DNA from: Microbacterium murale
Lineage (GTDB): Bacteria > Actinomycetota > Actinomycetes > Actinomycetales > Microbacteriaceae
NCBI RefSeq assembly: GCF_030815955.1
Contig: NZ_JAUSXK010000001.1
Span: forward strand, 3,906,001 to 3,970,000
Length of the DNA stretch: 64,000 nt
Direction: 5' to 3'
In this document: piece after piece, positions 24,851 to 33,075 of the stretch
Layout of the letters: the number at the start of each line of letters is the position of its first letter
Position numbering within the stretch: the first letter of the stretch is position 1
Translations under genes and position numbers: made by a program
The notes under the pieces: model-generated
What the model was told of the DNA's origin: nothing
Database searches by the model: none
What the model saw: only the letters and a program-made list of their open reading frames with translations

Positions 24851-26848
24851 ATGGCAACCGCCACCAATGTCGAAGCGACCGCCGTCAACACGATCGAGTG
24901 GCTCTCTGCTCCGGATACGACGATCGTCGTCCCGGTCTACCAGCGTCAGTACCGCTGGGACATCGGCGGATGCGAACGCCTGCTCTCCGACATACGTGCC
25001 GTCGCCCGCGAAGGCGCGACCCATCGGCACTTCATCGGCTCCATCCTCTCCGCACAGGATGCATCCGAGATCGACCTCATCCTCATCGACGGCCAGCAGC
25101 GCATCACGACGCTCATGCTTCTCGTCGCCGCTCTGCACCACGCGGTTCGAGAGACCGATCCGAACATGGCGGCAGAGCTCGAGCGCGTGCTGGTGCGCGC
25201 GGACGATTCGTCGCGCACCAAGCTGCGTCCCCATGACGCGTGGGCGGAGCTCTACGAATCAGTCGTGCTCGACAGGCGCGACGATGTCGACCGTGAATCG
25301 CGCTTCGACGACAACTACGCGTTCTTCCGCAGCCAGGTCCACGCCGATGAGGCGCCGCTGATCTGGCGCGGTCTGCGGCGGATCGAGCACGTGTCGATCA
25401 CTCTCGGTCCCGCAGCGAACGCTCAGCAGATCTTCGAGAGCCTGAACTCCACCGGCGAGCCGCTGCGCGATCACGAGCTCATCCACAACTACATCCTGAT
25501 GGGGCTCACTCACGCAGAGCAGCTCGACGTCGAAGAGCGCTACTGGCTGCCGATCGAACGTCACACCGGCGAGACCATCGGCGCATTCTGGCGTCACTAC
25601 CTGGTGATGACGACGGGTCGGGAGATCGCCGCGAACGGCGAGCACGGCGTGTACAGCGCGTTCCGGCATTCGTTCCCCCGCGTCGACGTGGAACGCCTTC
25701 AAGCGGACGCGGACGTCTGGCGCCACTACGCCGAGATCTACGGCACCCTGCTCGATCCGTCATCCGAGAAGGATGCAGAGATCCGCCGACAGCTCGAGTA
25801 CGTCAACACGTTCGGGCGGGCGGCCTATCCGCTGGCGATGAGCGCGTACAGCGATCATGCGCGTGGACTCATCCCGCGCGATGAACTGATCGAGACGCTC
25901 GAATGGATTCAGGCCCTCTATCTGCGTCGCGCGCTCGTCGGCCTGCCCGCAGAGCGCCTGATCGCCCGGCTGTGCCGTGCACGCGCAGAGGGTCGCGGCG
26001 CGCTGATGAGGGCCTTCGCGCGCATCACTCCGTCGGACGAACGTGTCAGCGCTGTGCTGAAGTACGCGGAGCTCCCCCACGCGGCGTACGTGCTCGGACG
26101 CATCGAACAGATCGAGGACACCTCGGACTTCGATGTCGAGCACATCGTGCCGCTGGTTCCCAGCGACGCCTGGTCCGGCGACGGCACGCGGCCATGGATC
26201 GATTACTCGGAGGACGAGCGCAACAGCCACAGGGCTCTCGCGCCGACGCTCGGCAACCTGACGTTGCTGGAGCAGTCACTCACGGAACGGGTCTTCGGCG
26301 CGTCATACGATGACAAGCGGACGGATGCCTACGCCCGCAGCGCCGTCGCGGAGACCCGCGCACTCGTGGCGACGCCGTCCTGGGGCACATCCACGATCTC
26401 GCGGCGCACGGTGCGTCTGACCGCTGAGCTGGTTCGCATCTGGGCCCGCCCCGAACTTCCTGAGATAGACGACGACGCGCTCACCCCCGTGCTCGATGCC
26501 GTGCGCCGACGTGGGTGGCCGGCAGGCTGGGATCGCGAGTTCGACTACGTCGAGTACCGCGGCGAGCATTGGGAGGTCAAGGATGTCCGCGCGCTCTTCA
26601 ATCGTGTGTTCCGCCGCGCATGGACCGATGCTCGCCCGTCAGCGCTCGCGTACAGCACGAATCACGGTGGCCCGATCTATGACGAGATGGCCTGGAAGGG
26701 CCACTGGGATGCGCTGGACGACGAGCACTTCCTCTACATGGGCTGGGACTCGAACTATATGATGAGCGCTCTCCAGGGCGTACTGGAAGAATCAGGAATC
26801 GCCGCCGAAGTGTTCGTGAAATACTCCTACATCGGGAACGTGATGTGA
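24851..26848 (+). CDS. DUF262-DUF1524 protein, putative GmrSD-like nuclease
   Basis: 665 residues. The N-terminal DUF262 domain carries VPVYQRQYRW (residues 27-36) and DGQQRITTL (80-88), the ParB-like nucleotidase signature. The middle region is helical. A DUF1524 His-Asn-His-type motif follows, EHIVPL (430-435) and GNLTLL (468-473). A ~120-residue C-terminal extension ending KYSYIGNVM has no family I can name. Related fused proteins (GmrSD, BrxU) restrict modified phage DNA, so a type IV restriction role is likely but not proven. A small Cys-rich gene overlaps its stop. Confidence 0.82.
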   Translation: MATATNVEATAVNTIEWLSAPDTTIVVPVYQRQYRWDIGGCERLLSDIRAVAREGATHRHFIGSILSAQDASEIDLILIDGQQRITTLMLLVAALHHAVRETDPNMAAELERVLVRADDSSRTKLRPHDAWAELYESVVLDRRDDVDRESRFDDNYAFFRSQVHADEAPLIWRGLRRIEHVSITLGPAANAQQIFESLNSTGEPLRDHELIHNYILMGLTHAEQLDVEERYWLPIERHTGETIGAFWRHYLVMTTGREIAANGEHGVYSAFRHSFPRVDVERLQADADVWRHYAEIYGTLLDPSSEKDAEIRRQLEYVNTFGRAAYPLAMSAYSDHARGLIPRDELIETLEWIQALYLRRALVGLPAERLIARLCRARAEGRGALMRAFARITPSDERVSAVLKYAELPHAAYVLGRIEQIEDTSDFDVEHIVPLVPSDAWSGDGTRPWIDYSEDERNSHRALAPTLGNLTLLEQSLTERVFGASYDDKRTDAYARSAVAETRALVATPSWGTSTISRRTVRLTAELVRIWARPELPEIDDDALTPVLDAVRRRGWPAGWDREFDYVEYRGEHWEVKDVRALFNRVFRRAWTDARPSALAYSTNHGGPIYDEMAWKGHWDALDDEHFLYMGWDSNYMMSALQGVLEESGIAAEVFVKYSYIGNVM

Positions 26849-27144
26849 TGCGACACAAGACTCATACAGACGCACCGGCTGCGCCGACGGACGCCGATCC
26901 GATCGATCAGGCCTTCGAGGACATCTCGCTCGGATGGGACGCGGATGTTCCGTTGGAGTGCGAGTGCGACCACGGTGACGAAGAGGCCTATGCACCGTGC
27001 GGTCGCCGCGCCAAATGGCGTGTGACGATCGACTGCACCTGCGGAGAGAACCACCCCCGCACCGTGGAGCTGCTCTGCACGAAGTGCCTTCGCACCGCCC
27101 GGAAGGATCTCGGCGCAGAGTCGATCACCGCGCGCCCGCTGTGA
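26848..27144 (+). CDS. Small Cys-rich, probably zinc-binding protein
   Basis: 98 residues. Acidic N-terminus, then several cysteines in pairs: CECDH, PCGRRAKW, DCTCGENH and LLCTKCLR, suggesting one or two zinc sites. The start ATG 26848 shares its A with the last base of the preceding stop (TGATG), so it is translationally coupled to the DUF262 gene. Function unknown; it may be an accessory factor or simply a conserved neighbour. It converges with the cyclodeaminase gene at 27172. Confidence 0.7.
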   Translation: MRHKTHTDAPAAPTDADPIDQAFEDISLGWDADVPLECECDHGDEEAYAPCGRRAKWRVTIDCTCGENHPRTVELLCTKCLRTARKDLGAESITARPL

Positions 27145-27171
27145 CGTCGGCCGAGTGAGCGCGTCGCGTCG

Positions 27172-27795
27172 TCACTCGTCGAAGTTCGCCGAAGCGTCGA
27201 CGGAGATCTTCGTAGCGGCATCCCGATCCACTACCAGGCGCCGCACCTCGGCTTGAAGTCCTGTCAGCCCAGTCTGAGACGCACCGTGTTTGCGCGCCGT
27301 CTGCAGGTTCGCGCGCAGGTTGATGGAGGCGCCGCCTATGCCTGCGGCCAGCGCCACCGCCGCGACCGCGACGTCCGCCGCCAGCTGCGGCTTCCCGATC
27401 TCCGCGATCAATCGCAGCTCAGTGAGCAGACCGCGACCGACTTCACCGATCTGTAAAGAGGCACGCGCAGCCGCAAGTGCTGCATGGCGCACTCGCGCGT
27501 CCCGTTCCGGAGCGTCGGCGGGCAGGCCGAGGGCCGCGCCGAAATCGACTGATCTGACTCCATCGGATTCGGCAGCTTCCAGCGCCTCCTGGCGTCGGCT
27601 GACGAGGCGCTTGGCGCACTCAGATGACCGTGAATCGTCGGGTGTGTATTCGGCGACCATGCGCAACAAGGCTGCAGACGTCGCAAACATCACTCCGGAC
27701 GCGGCCCCGCCGCCCGGCGCGCCGGTTGGCTGAGCCAGCTCCGTCAACCAAACAGACAGCGGTGTGGTTGCGGACACGGGGATGTTCTCACTCAT
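27172..27795 (-). CDS. Cyclodeaminase/cyclohydrolase family protein
   Basis: 207 residues of the FTCD_C/FchA family, all-helical enzymes that act on formimino- or methenyl-tetrahydrofolate. Typical features: PTGAPGGGAASGVMFATSAALLRMV near the N-terminus and the repeated Ala-rich helices (AADVAVAAVALAAGIGGASINLRANL). Start ATG 27795 gives the normal family N-terminus; longer readings are not conserved-looking. No other folate genes are adjacent, so the precise reaction is uncertain. Confidence 0.85.
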   Translation of the reverse strand: MSENIPVSATTPLSVWLTELAQPTGAPGGGAASGVMFATSAALLRMVAEYTPDDSRSSECAKRLVSRRQEALEAAESDGVRSVDFGAALGLPADAPERDARVRHAALAAARASLQIGEVGRGLLTELRLIAEIGKPQLAADVAVAAVALAAGIGGASINLRANLQTARKHGASQTGLTGLQAEVRRLVVDRDAATKISVDASANFDE

Positions 27796-27948
27796 GGGCG
27801 TCACCCTACCGGCCGATGCCGTCTCTGCGCCGCGGCCGGTATCGGGTCTGGTCTTGGACCAGAGTCGCCTCGAACGCAACCCCCTCGGAGCAAGGCAGGC
27901 CATGACCATATGGTCAGAAGAAGAGTCCGATTCAGACGAAGGAGCCTC

Positions 27949-28845
27949 ATGTCGCAAGATCAGTACACGTTTGCCGACCCGACCAAGCTGTACAGCGATA
28001 AGCAGCCCCAGAAACAGCATCAATCCGAGCCAGGCCTCGATGCGGAACTCACGCCCAAAGCGGACCTCGGAGAGGAGACCTACCGAGGCACCGAACGCCT
28101 GAAGGGACGTAAGGCGCTGATCACCGGAGCTGACTCGGGGATCGGAGCCGCCACGGCGATCGCTTTCGCTCGAGAGGGCGCCGACGTCGTGCTCTCATAC
28201 CTGCCGAGCGAAGAGAAGGACGCCAAGCGCATCGCAGGATTGATTGAGGATGCCGACCAAAAGGCCATCACCGTACCGGGTGACTTGCGTGATGACGCCT
28301 ATTGCCGTGATCTCGTCGATAAAGCCGTCGAAGCACTCGGCGGCATCGACATCCTGGTGAACAACGGTGGGAAGCAGATCTTCAACGAAGATCTCACGAC
28401 GTTGAGTGACGAGCAGTTCGATGACACTTTCAAGACGAACGTCTACGCGATGTTCTGGATCACCAAGGCCGCGCTGCCGCACCTGAAGCCGGGATCGACC
28501 ATCATCAACACGACATCGCACCAGGCATACACGCCATCGGAGATCCTGGTCGACTACGCCACGACGAAGGCCGCGATCAACACCTTCACGAAGGCGCTCG
28601 CTCAGCAGGTGGCACCGAAGGGCATTCGCGTCAACGCCGTTGCCCCCGGTCCGGTCTGGACCCCGCTCCAAGTGACGGACGGACAACCACAGGCGAAGAT
28701 CGCCGAGTTCGGTGAACAGACTCCACTCGGGCGTATGGGCCAGCCCGCCGAACTCGCACCGGTGTACGTCTTCCTTGCGTCTGCGGAGTCCAGTTTCGTC
28801 GCAGGTGAGACGCTCAACGCCAACGGCGGATCGCCCACGCCATAG
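27949..28845 (+). CDS. SDR family oxidoreductase (YghA-like)
   Basis: 298 residues. An N-terminal ~45-residue extension (YTFADPTKLYSDKQPQ) is typical of the YghA/general-stress SDR group. The Rossmann core has GADSGIGAATAIAFAREGADV, NNGGKQ in place of NNAG, Ser in NTTSHQAY and YATTK as YxxxK. An alcohol or aldehyde substrate is likely. A GAAGGAG ribosome binding site 5 bp upstream fixes ATG 27949. It converges with the small gene at 28853. Confidence 0.9.
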   Translation: MSQDQYTFADPTKLYSDKQPQKQHQSEPGLDAELTPKADLGEETYRGTERLKGRKALITGADSGIGAATAIAFAREGADVVLSYLPSEEKDAKRIAGLIEDADQKAITVPGDLRDDAYCRDLVDKAVEALGGIDILVNNGGKQIFNEDLTTLSDEQFDDTFKTNVYAMFWITKAALPHLKPGSTIINTTSHQAYTPSEILVDYATTKAAINTFTKALAQQVAPKGIRVNAVAPGPVWTPLQVTDGQPQAKIAEFGEQTPLGRMGQPAELAPVYVFLASAESSFVAGETLNANGGSPTP

Positions 28846-28852
28846 CGGGGGG

Positions 28853-29140
28853 TCAGGCCGTTGCGGCCATCGGCGGCATGTGCGGGATCAGTACAGGCCG
28901 CTGCCACCGATGCCGTGTGTAGAACCGTTCTACATCTTCAAGAACATCGAATGCGCCCGTGTAGCGTTCCGCCAGAGGAAGGTCGCGGAGCCAGACCACC
29001 TCCACGTCGGTCTGCTCCAGCTGGTAGATGCAGGCGACAGTCCGGCGCGCATCGCTTGCGACGTACCGATGGTCGAGGACGAGCCACTCCGTGTCGGTGA
29101 TCTTCTTCAACTCGAACCGGGGATCGGGCATCGGGGACAT
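28853..29140 (-). CDS. Conserved-looking hypothetical protein
   Basis: 95 residues, soluble, with FELKKITDTEWLVLDHRY and VVWLRDLPLAERYTGAFDVLED, suggesting a small alpha/beta fold. No family is recognised. ATG 29140 is chosen over the longer frame because a GGAG site lies about 8 bp upstream and the extra N-terminal residues look random. It is the only protein gene between the SDR and tRNA-Met. Upstream lies a long intergenic stretch with an inverted repeat. Confidence 0.6.
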   Translation of the reverse strand: MSPMPDPRFELKKITDTEWLVLDHRYVASDARRTVACIYQLEQTDVEVVWLRDLPLAERYTGAFDVLEDVERFYTRHRWQRPVLIPHMPPMAATA

Positions 29141-29191
29141 ATCAACACTCCAATCAGTCAGTACCAGTGTGGGTCTGACGGGGTCGGAGGC

Positions 29192-29237
29192 GCCGGCCGT
29201 GATTACTGCGTATTGCAATGTTGCATTATCGGCCGGC
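29192..29237. repeat. Inverted repeat in a 412-bp gene-free stretch
   Basis: GCCGGCCG (29192-29199) and CGGCCGGC (29230-29237) flank a 30-nt AT-rich loop that itself contains the palindrome TGCAATGTTGCA region (29214-29225). The rest of 29141-29552 shows no supportable gene. Short frames exist on both strands without codon bias or ribosome binding sites. Confidence 0.4.
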
Positions 29238-29552
29238 GGCGAAGTCACACACGGTCGAGCAGGACGAAGGCGAGCGAAGAACTTCAGATGCTCGATGAGT
29301 GCGACACCCATCAGACGTCACCGCAATTATATGAAATCCTCGCTGAAGGTCTCAATGCGCTTTATCGAGCACTTCATCGATGAGAGCGCGGCAGAATGCG
29401 CGCCCTGTACGCTCAGGAATCTCGTTGGTATTGAGAGTCGGGTGGAGGCTCCCCTGAAAACTGCGCGACGACCGCAGCGGCCAGTCTCAGCTTCCGGCCG
29501 GCGAAAGCACGAATAGATTCCTGATCGGGCATGAGCCATTCAGGGATGAGAG

Positions 29553-29627
29553 TAGGGCGGGTGGGACTTGAACCCACGAATCGTCGGGTTATGAGCCCGC
29601 TGCCTTAACCAACTTGGCCACCGCCCC
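29553..29627 (-). tRNA. tRNA-Met (anticodon CAT)
   Basis: 75-nt cloverleaf on the minus strand. Acceptor GGGGCGG pairs with CCGCCCT, the anticodon loop is CTCATAA with anticodon CAT, the T-arm is GTGGG-TTCAAGT-CCCAC, and the discriminator is A with no encoded CCA. An elongator Met identity is most likely; a lysidine-modified Ile tRNA is less likely. Confidence 0.88.
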
Positions 29628-29660
29628 GCAGGGTTAATAGCCTAGCGGTGCTCGTCGGCG

Positions 29661-30197
29661 TCAGAGCGCCGTGGCGCTCCGGTGCGTCTCCAGGTGCGAG
29701 TGATAGATCTGGGCGTTCGCGATGAGTCCTGCACGCTCTTCATCGCTGAGCTCGCGTCGCACCTTCGCCGGTACGCCGGCGACCAGCGATCCATCCGGAA
29801 TCTCGGTGCCCCCGAGGATGACGGCACCACCGGCGACAAGGCAGCCTCTGCCGATCACGGCGCCGCTGAGGATCACAGCACCCATCCCGATCAATGAACC
29901 ATCTCCGATGGTGCAGCCGTGCACGACGGCATTGTGACCGATCGACACGTTCTCGCCGATCACGACGGGATGGCCGCTGTCGACGTGCACGGACACGTTG
30001 TCCTGCACGTTGCTGCCGACGCCCACCGTGATCTCGGCCGAATCCGCACGCAGCACCGCGTTGTACCAGACGCTCGCACCGGCTTCGAGCACGACCGCTC
30101 CGATGAGTCGCGCACCGTCAGCGACGAAGGAGTCATCGGCGATGTGTGGAATCTTGCTCTGGAGGGCGAGGACGGATGCTGACGACGAGATGCTCAT
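29661..30197 (-). CDS. Gamma-carbonic anhydrase family protein
   Basis: 178 residues folding as a left-handed beta-helix of hexapeptide repeats. The family metal-site residues are visible: His in DNVSVHVDSGHP and in IGHNAVVHGCTIG. Members hydrate CO2 or act as related acyltransferase-like proteins (YrdA/PaaY). The RAD motif WYNAVLRADSAEITVG is conserved. It is divergent from dps, with a palindrome in the intergenic DNA. A GATAGT hexamer (30211-30206) upstream of ATG 30197 could be its -10. Confidence 0.88.
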   Translation of the reverse strand: MSISSSASVLALQSKIPHIADDSFVADGARLIGAVVLEAGASVWYNAVLRADSAEITVGVGSNVQDNVSVHVDSGHPVVIGENVSIGHNAVVHGCTIGDGSLIGMGAVILSGAVIGRGCLVAGGAVILGGTEIPDGSLVAGVPAKVRRELSDEERAGLIANAQIYHSHLETHRSATAL

Positions 30198-30212
30198 GAG
30201 GCGAGACTATCC

Positions 30213-30240
30213 TCACTTCCGCGTGATTCCGCGGAAGTGA
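30213..30240. promoter_or_regulatory. Palindrome between gamma-CA and dps genes
   Basis: TCACTTCCGCG-6 nt-CGCGGAAGTGA, a perfect 11-bp inverted repeat centred between the two divergent genes. It could be an operator for either promoter or a hairpin in the leader. Confidence 0.5.
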
Positions 30241-30328
30241 GCCGAGCCTCAGCTTGCTTGCGGAATGTTTCAGGGTGAGTAGCGTTGTCTGCATCAGGTT
30301 CGAAATCGCCGTTTCTGGAGGAAGAATA

Positions 30329-30814
30329 ATGAGCAAGGCACAGACCATCTCCACCACCGCCAGCGACCCGACGGTCGCTGCTGCCGCGGCACAGTTCCTC
30401 TCCCCCGTTGTTCTCGGGCTTCAGGCTCTGACAGTCAACGGCAAGCAGGCCCACTGGCACGTGCGTGGCGCCAACTTCATCGGAGTGCACGAACTGCTCG
30501 ATACCGTCGTCGCCCATGCAGGCGACTTCGCCGACACCGCTGCAGAGCGCATTGTCGCTCTCGGCCTTCCGATCGACGCACGCCTCAGCACCGTCGCCGA
30601 CAAGGTCGCAGCATCGTCCGTACCGGCAGGATTCACGCAGTCGACCGAGCTGATCCGCAACATCGTCGCCGACATCGATGCGATCCTCGTCGACACGAAG
30701 GCCGCGATCGACGGCCTCGACGAGATCGACCTCACGAGCCAGGACGTCGCGATCGAGATCATGCGCGGCCTCGAGAAGGACCGTTGGTTCCTCGTCGCGC
30801 ACGTCGCGGAGTAA
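30329..30814 (+). CDS. dps: Dps family DNA-protecting ferritin
   Basis: 161 residues. Forms dodecamers that oxidise and store iron and can coat DNA under stress. The inter-subunit ferroxidase site is visible as HWHVRGANFIGVHELLDTV and the acidic DFADTAAERI segment. The short N-terminal tail (MSKAQTISTTASDP) is only weakly basic. ATG 30329 has a GGAGGAA site; a strong terminator follows the gene. The iron-storage role pairs with other iron-related hints in the window, though no DtxR box was found here. Confidence 0.92.
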   Translation: MSKAQTISTTASDPTVAAAAAQFLSPVVLGLQALTVNGKQAHWHVRGANFIGVHELLDTVVAHAGDFADTAAERIVALGLPIDARLSTVADKVAASSVPAGFTQSTELIRNIVADIDAILVDTKAAIDGLDEIDLTSQDVAIEIMRGLEKDRWFLVAHVAE

Positions 30815-30830
30815 CAAGCACCTCACACAT

Positions 30831-30866
30831 GCAGAAGGGCACCGGATCCGTCCGGTGCCCTTCTGC
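30831..30866. terminator. Bidirectional hairpin terminator
   Basis: Perfect 16-bp stem GCAGAAGGGCACCGGA with its complement and a 4-nt loop, between the converging dps and acyltransferase genes. It carries no long T-run but is strong enough to serve both strands. Confidence 0.85.
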
Positions 30867-30890
30867 GTGTCTTCGTGAGAACGCGGAGGA

Positions 30891-33008
30891 TCAGCCGGCG
30901 GCTGCCGCCATCGCGTCTTTCAACGCCTTTGTGTACTGCGGTGCCAACGTGTCGACGAACGTCACCGTCAGGTGGTCCTGATCGCGGTACACGTTGGCCC
31001 CGCCGATCACCGTCTTGCAGGTGTCCTCGTCGCAGAACACATCGGTGAAGTCGAGCAGCGTCACATCCTGTGCACCCTCGGCCGCGTCCCGCAGCGGATC
31101 GTCCTCGAGGAGGACGTCTGCACGCGCGCCGGAGCATTCCGCCTGATCACGGGTGCGGAGGCACTTGTTCGGGTCGGTCTCGAAGACCGGGTTGTCGACG
31201 ACGGTCACCACAGGGATGCCACGCTCGGTCATGGTCGACCATGCCTTCTGGTAACCGGCCACCGCAGCGTCGTGAGAGGAGTCGAACCCGGCAGAAGAGT
31301 AGGGCGTATTCGAGATCGCAGAGGTGAACACGACATCGAACTCACGGTCGGCGAGCTGCGCGTCGACTCCTGTGCGCCAGTCGGAACATGCAGCGCCGAA
31401 TGAGCCGCCGGTGGCCAAGGGCGTCGCATTCCACGGGCACGCACCCTTGAAGAACGTCGTGAGGTGCCAGCCCTCCCTGTCGGCGATGCTCTCGAACGTC
31501 GGAAGCAGCTGGTACGCGTGGCTGTCGCCGACCAACGCCACCTGAGGTGCGTCCGGGTCGTCGGATCCGAACTCGCAGGACACCGGCCGCGAGTCGTTGA
31601 GCTGGATGAAGCACTGCTCGTCGGTAGGTCGGTCGACTCCGGCGAAGCCAGGAGCCGGAAGGATCGTGTCGAGGTCGGTGCCCGCGCACGATTCGTCCAG
31701 GATAGATGCTGCGCCGAAGCACTCAGGCGGATTCTCACGCACATCCTCGATCGCCTGCACGCCCTGCTGATACGCCGGAGCATTGACCGCCCAGCCACCG
31801 GCCGCAACCGCGCCGACCAGGATCATGGCCGCAAGCGCCGACCACAGCGTCACTTTCGGCGGCCGCGACGTGAGGGGCTTCCATGACCGCGCAGGGTCCT
31901 CGACGAAGCGCTTGGTGAGCCACGCGAGCACGAAGCAGATGACCAGCAGCGCGACGCGGTGGTAGATCGTGAGTCCCCAGAACGGCACCGAGGGCGCGAT
32001 GATGATCAGCGGCCAGTGCCAGAGGTACAGGCTGTAGGAGATGTCGCCGGTGAAGCGCATCGGCGGCACCGAGAGCAGGCGTGTCGGGTACCACCAGCGA
32101 TCCGTGTTCGACGCAGCGATGATCGCCGCAGCGCCCAACGTCGGAACCAATGCCATGTAACCAGGAAACGGCGTCTGGCCGTCGAAGCGGAATGCGGTGT
32201 ACAGCAGGGCGATGATTCCCGCCCATCCCAGCACGAAGCTCACGACGGCGTTGCGCACTCGCAGCACCGGCACGAGGGCGATGATCGCTCCCACTCCGAA
32301 CTGCCACATCCGCCCCATGGTGATGAAGTACGCCGGCGCAGGATCCGAGATGGTGTACACCACGCAGAAGACGAACGACGCGACGGAGACGATTCCGATC
32401 GCGACTGCCGCGGCGCGCAGCCGGGCGCCGCGGAACCACTTGACCGCAATCCATGCTGCCAGCAGCATGATCAGCGGCCAGAGTACGTAGAACTGCTCCT
32501 CGAGTGAGAGTGACCAGTAGTGCTGGACGGTCGTCGGATCTCCGGCGTGGGCCAGGTAGTCGGCCGAGTTGAACACGAGGTACCAGTTCTCCACGTAGAA
32601 CGTGGAGGCGATGATCTCCTTGACCTCTGCCGGAAGGGCAGAGGTCGGCGTGAGGAATGGGATCGCCGCGACGATCGCGCAGAACAGCAGAACGAGGAGT
32701 GAGGCCGGCAGCAGACGACGCGCGCGCCGCGCCCAGAACTGCCCGAGTTTGACCGTTCCGGTCGAGGTGAGCTCGCGAGCCAGGTGCGAGGTGATCAGGA
32801 ACCCGGAGATGACGAAGAAGATGTCGACGCCGACGTAGCCGCCGCTCAGGCGCGCAGGCCAGAAGTGGTACAGCACGACGAAGAGGACGGCGATCGCCCT
32901 GAGCCCCTGAACGTGAGGGATGAACCGGGATGATGCCGCATGCTCCGGTGAGCGGTCACGGCGAAGCTGGGACCGGGTGGCTGGCGGAGTCTGCGCTGTG
33001 GAGTTCAC
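30891..33008 (-). CDS. OafA/YrhL-type membrane acyltransferase with SGNH domain
   Basis: 705 residues. The N-terminal ~400 residues hold about ten membrane helices of the acyltransferase-3 family, including YHFWPARLSGGYVGVDIFFVISGF and YSLYLWHWPL. After a further helix comes an extracytoplasmic SGNH domain with LVGDSHAYQLLP and the catalytic DxxH in DQDHLTV. Such proteins O-acetylate peptidoglycan, teichoic acids or surface glycans. Start GTG 33008 gives a basic cytoplasmic N-terminus. It stands alone, so the acceptor cannot be inferred. Confidence 0.92.
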   Translation of the reverse strand: MNSTAQTPPATRSQLRRDRSPEHAASSRFIPHVQGLRAIAVLFVVLYHFWPARLSGGYVGVDIFFVISGFLITSHLARELTSTGTVKLGQFWARRARRLLPASLLVLLFCAIVAAIPFLTPTSALPAEVKEIIASTFYVENWYLVFNSADYLAHAGDPTTVQHYWSLSLEEQFYVLWPLIMLLAAWIAVKWFRGARLRAAAVAIGIVSVASFVFCVVYTISDPAPAYFITMGRMWQFGVGAIIALVPVLRVRNAVVSFVLGWAGIIALLYTAFRFDGQTPFPGYMALVPTLGAAAIIAASNTDRWWYPTRLLSVPPMRFTGDISYSLYLWHWPLIIIAPSVPFWGLTIYHRVALLVICFVLAWLTKRFVEDPARSWKPLTSRPPKVTLWSALAAMILVGAVAAGGWAVNAPAYQQGVQAIEDVRENPPECFGAASILDESCAGTDLDTILPAPGFAGVDRPTDEQCFIQLNDSRPVSCEFGSDDPDAPQVALVGDSHAYQLLPTFESIADREGWHLTTFFKGACPWNATPLATGGSFGAACSDWRTGVDAQLADREFDVVFTSAISNTPYSSAGFDSSHDAAVAGYQKAWSTMTERGIPVVTVVDNPVFETDPNKCLRTRDQAECSGARADVLLEDDPLRDAAEGAQDVTLLDFTDVFCDEDTCKTVIGGANVYRDQDHLTVTFVDTLAPQYTKALKDAMAAAAG

Positions 33009-33075
33009 GGCTACAACGGTAGCGTGCGCGTACCGCGCTCACGCGCAACGCCGAGCCCGACCGAACCCGCGTCGG

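Noticed and set aside
29330..29516. Short plus-strand frame (MKSSLKVSMRF...) in the gap before tRNA-Met
   Set aside because: Only ~62 codons, no ribosome binding site, Arg/Pro-rich end; could be a relic but cannot be supported.
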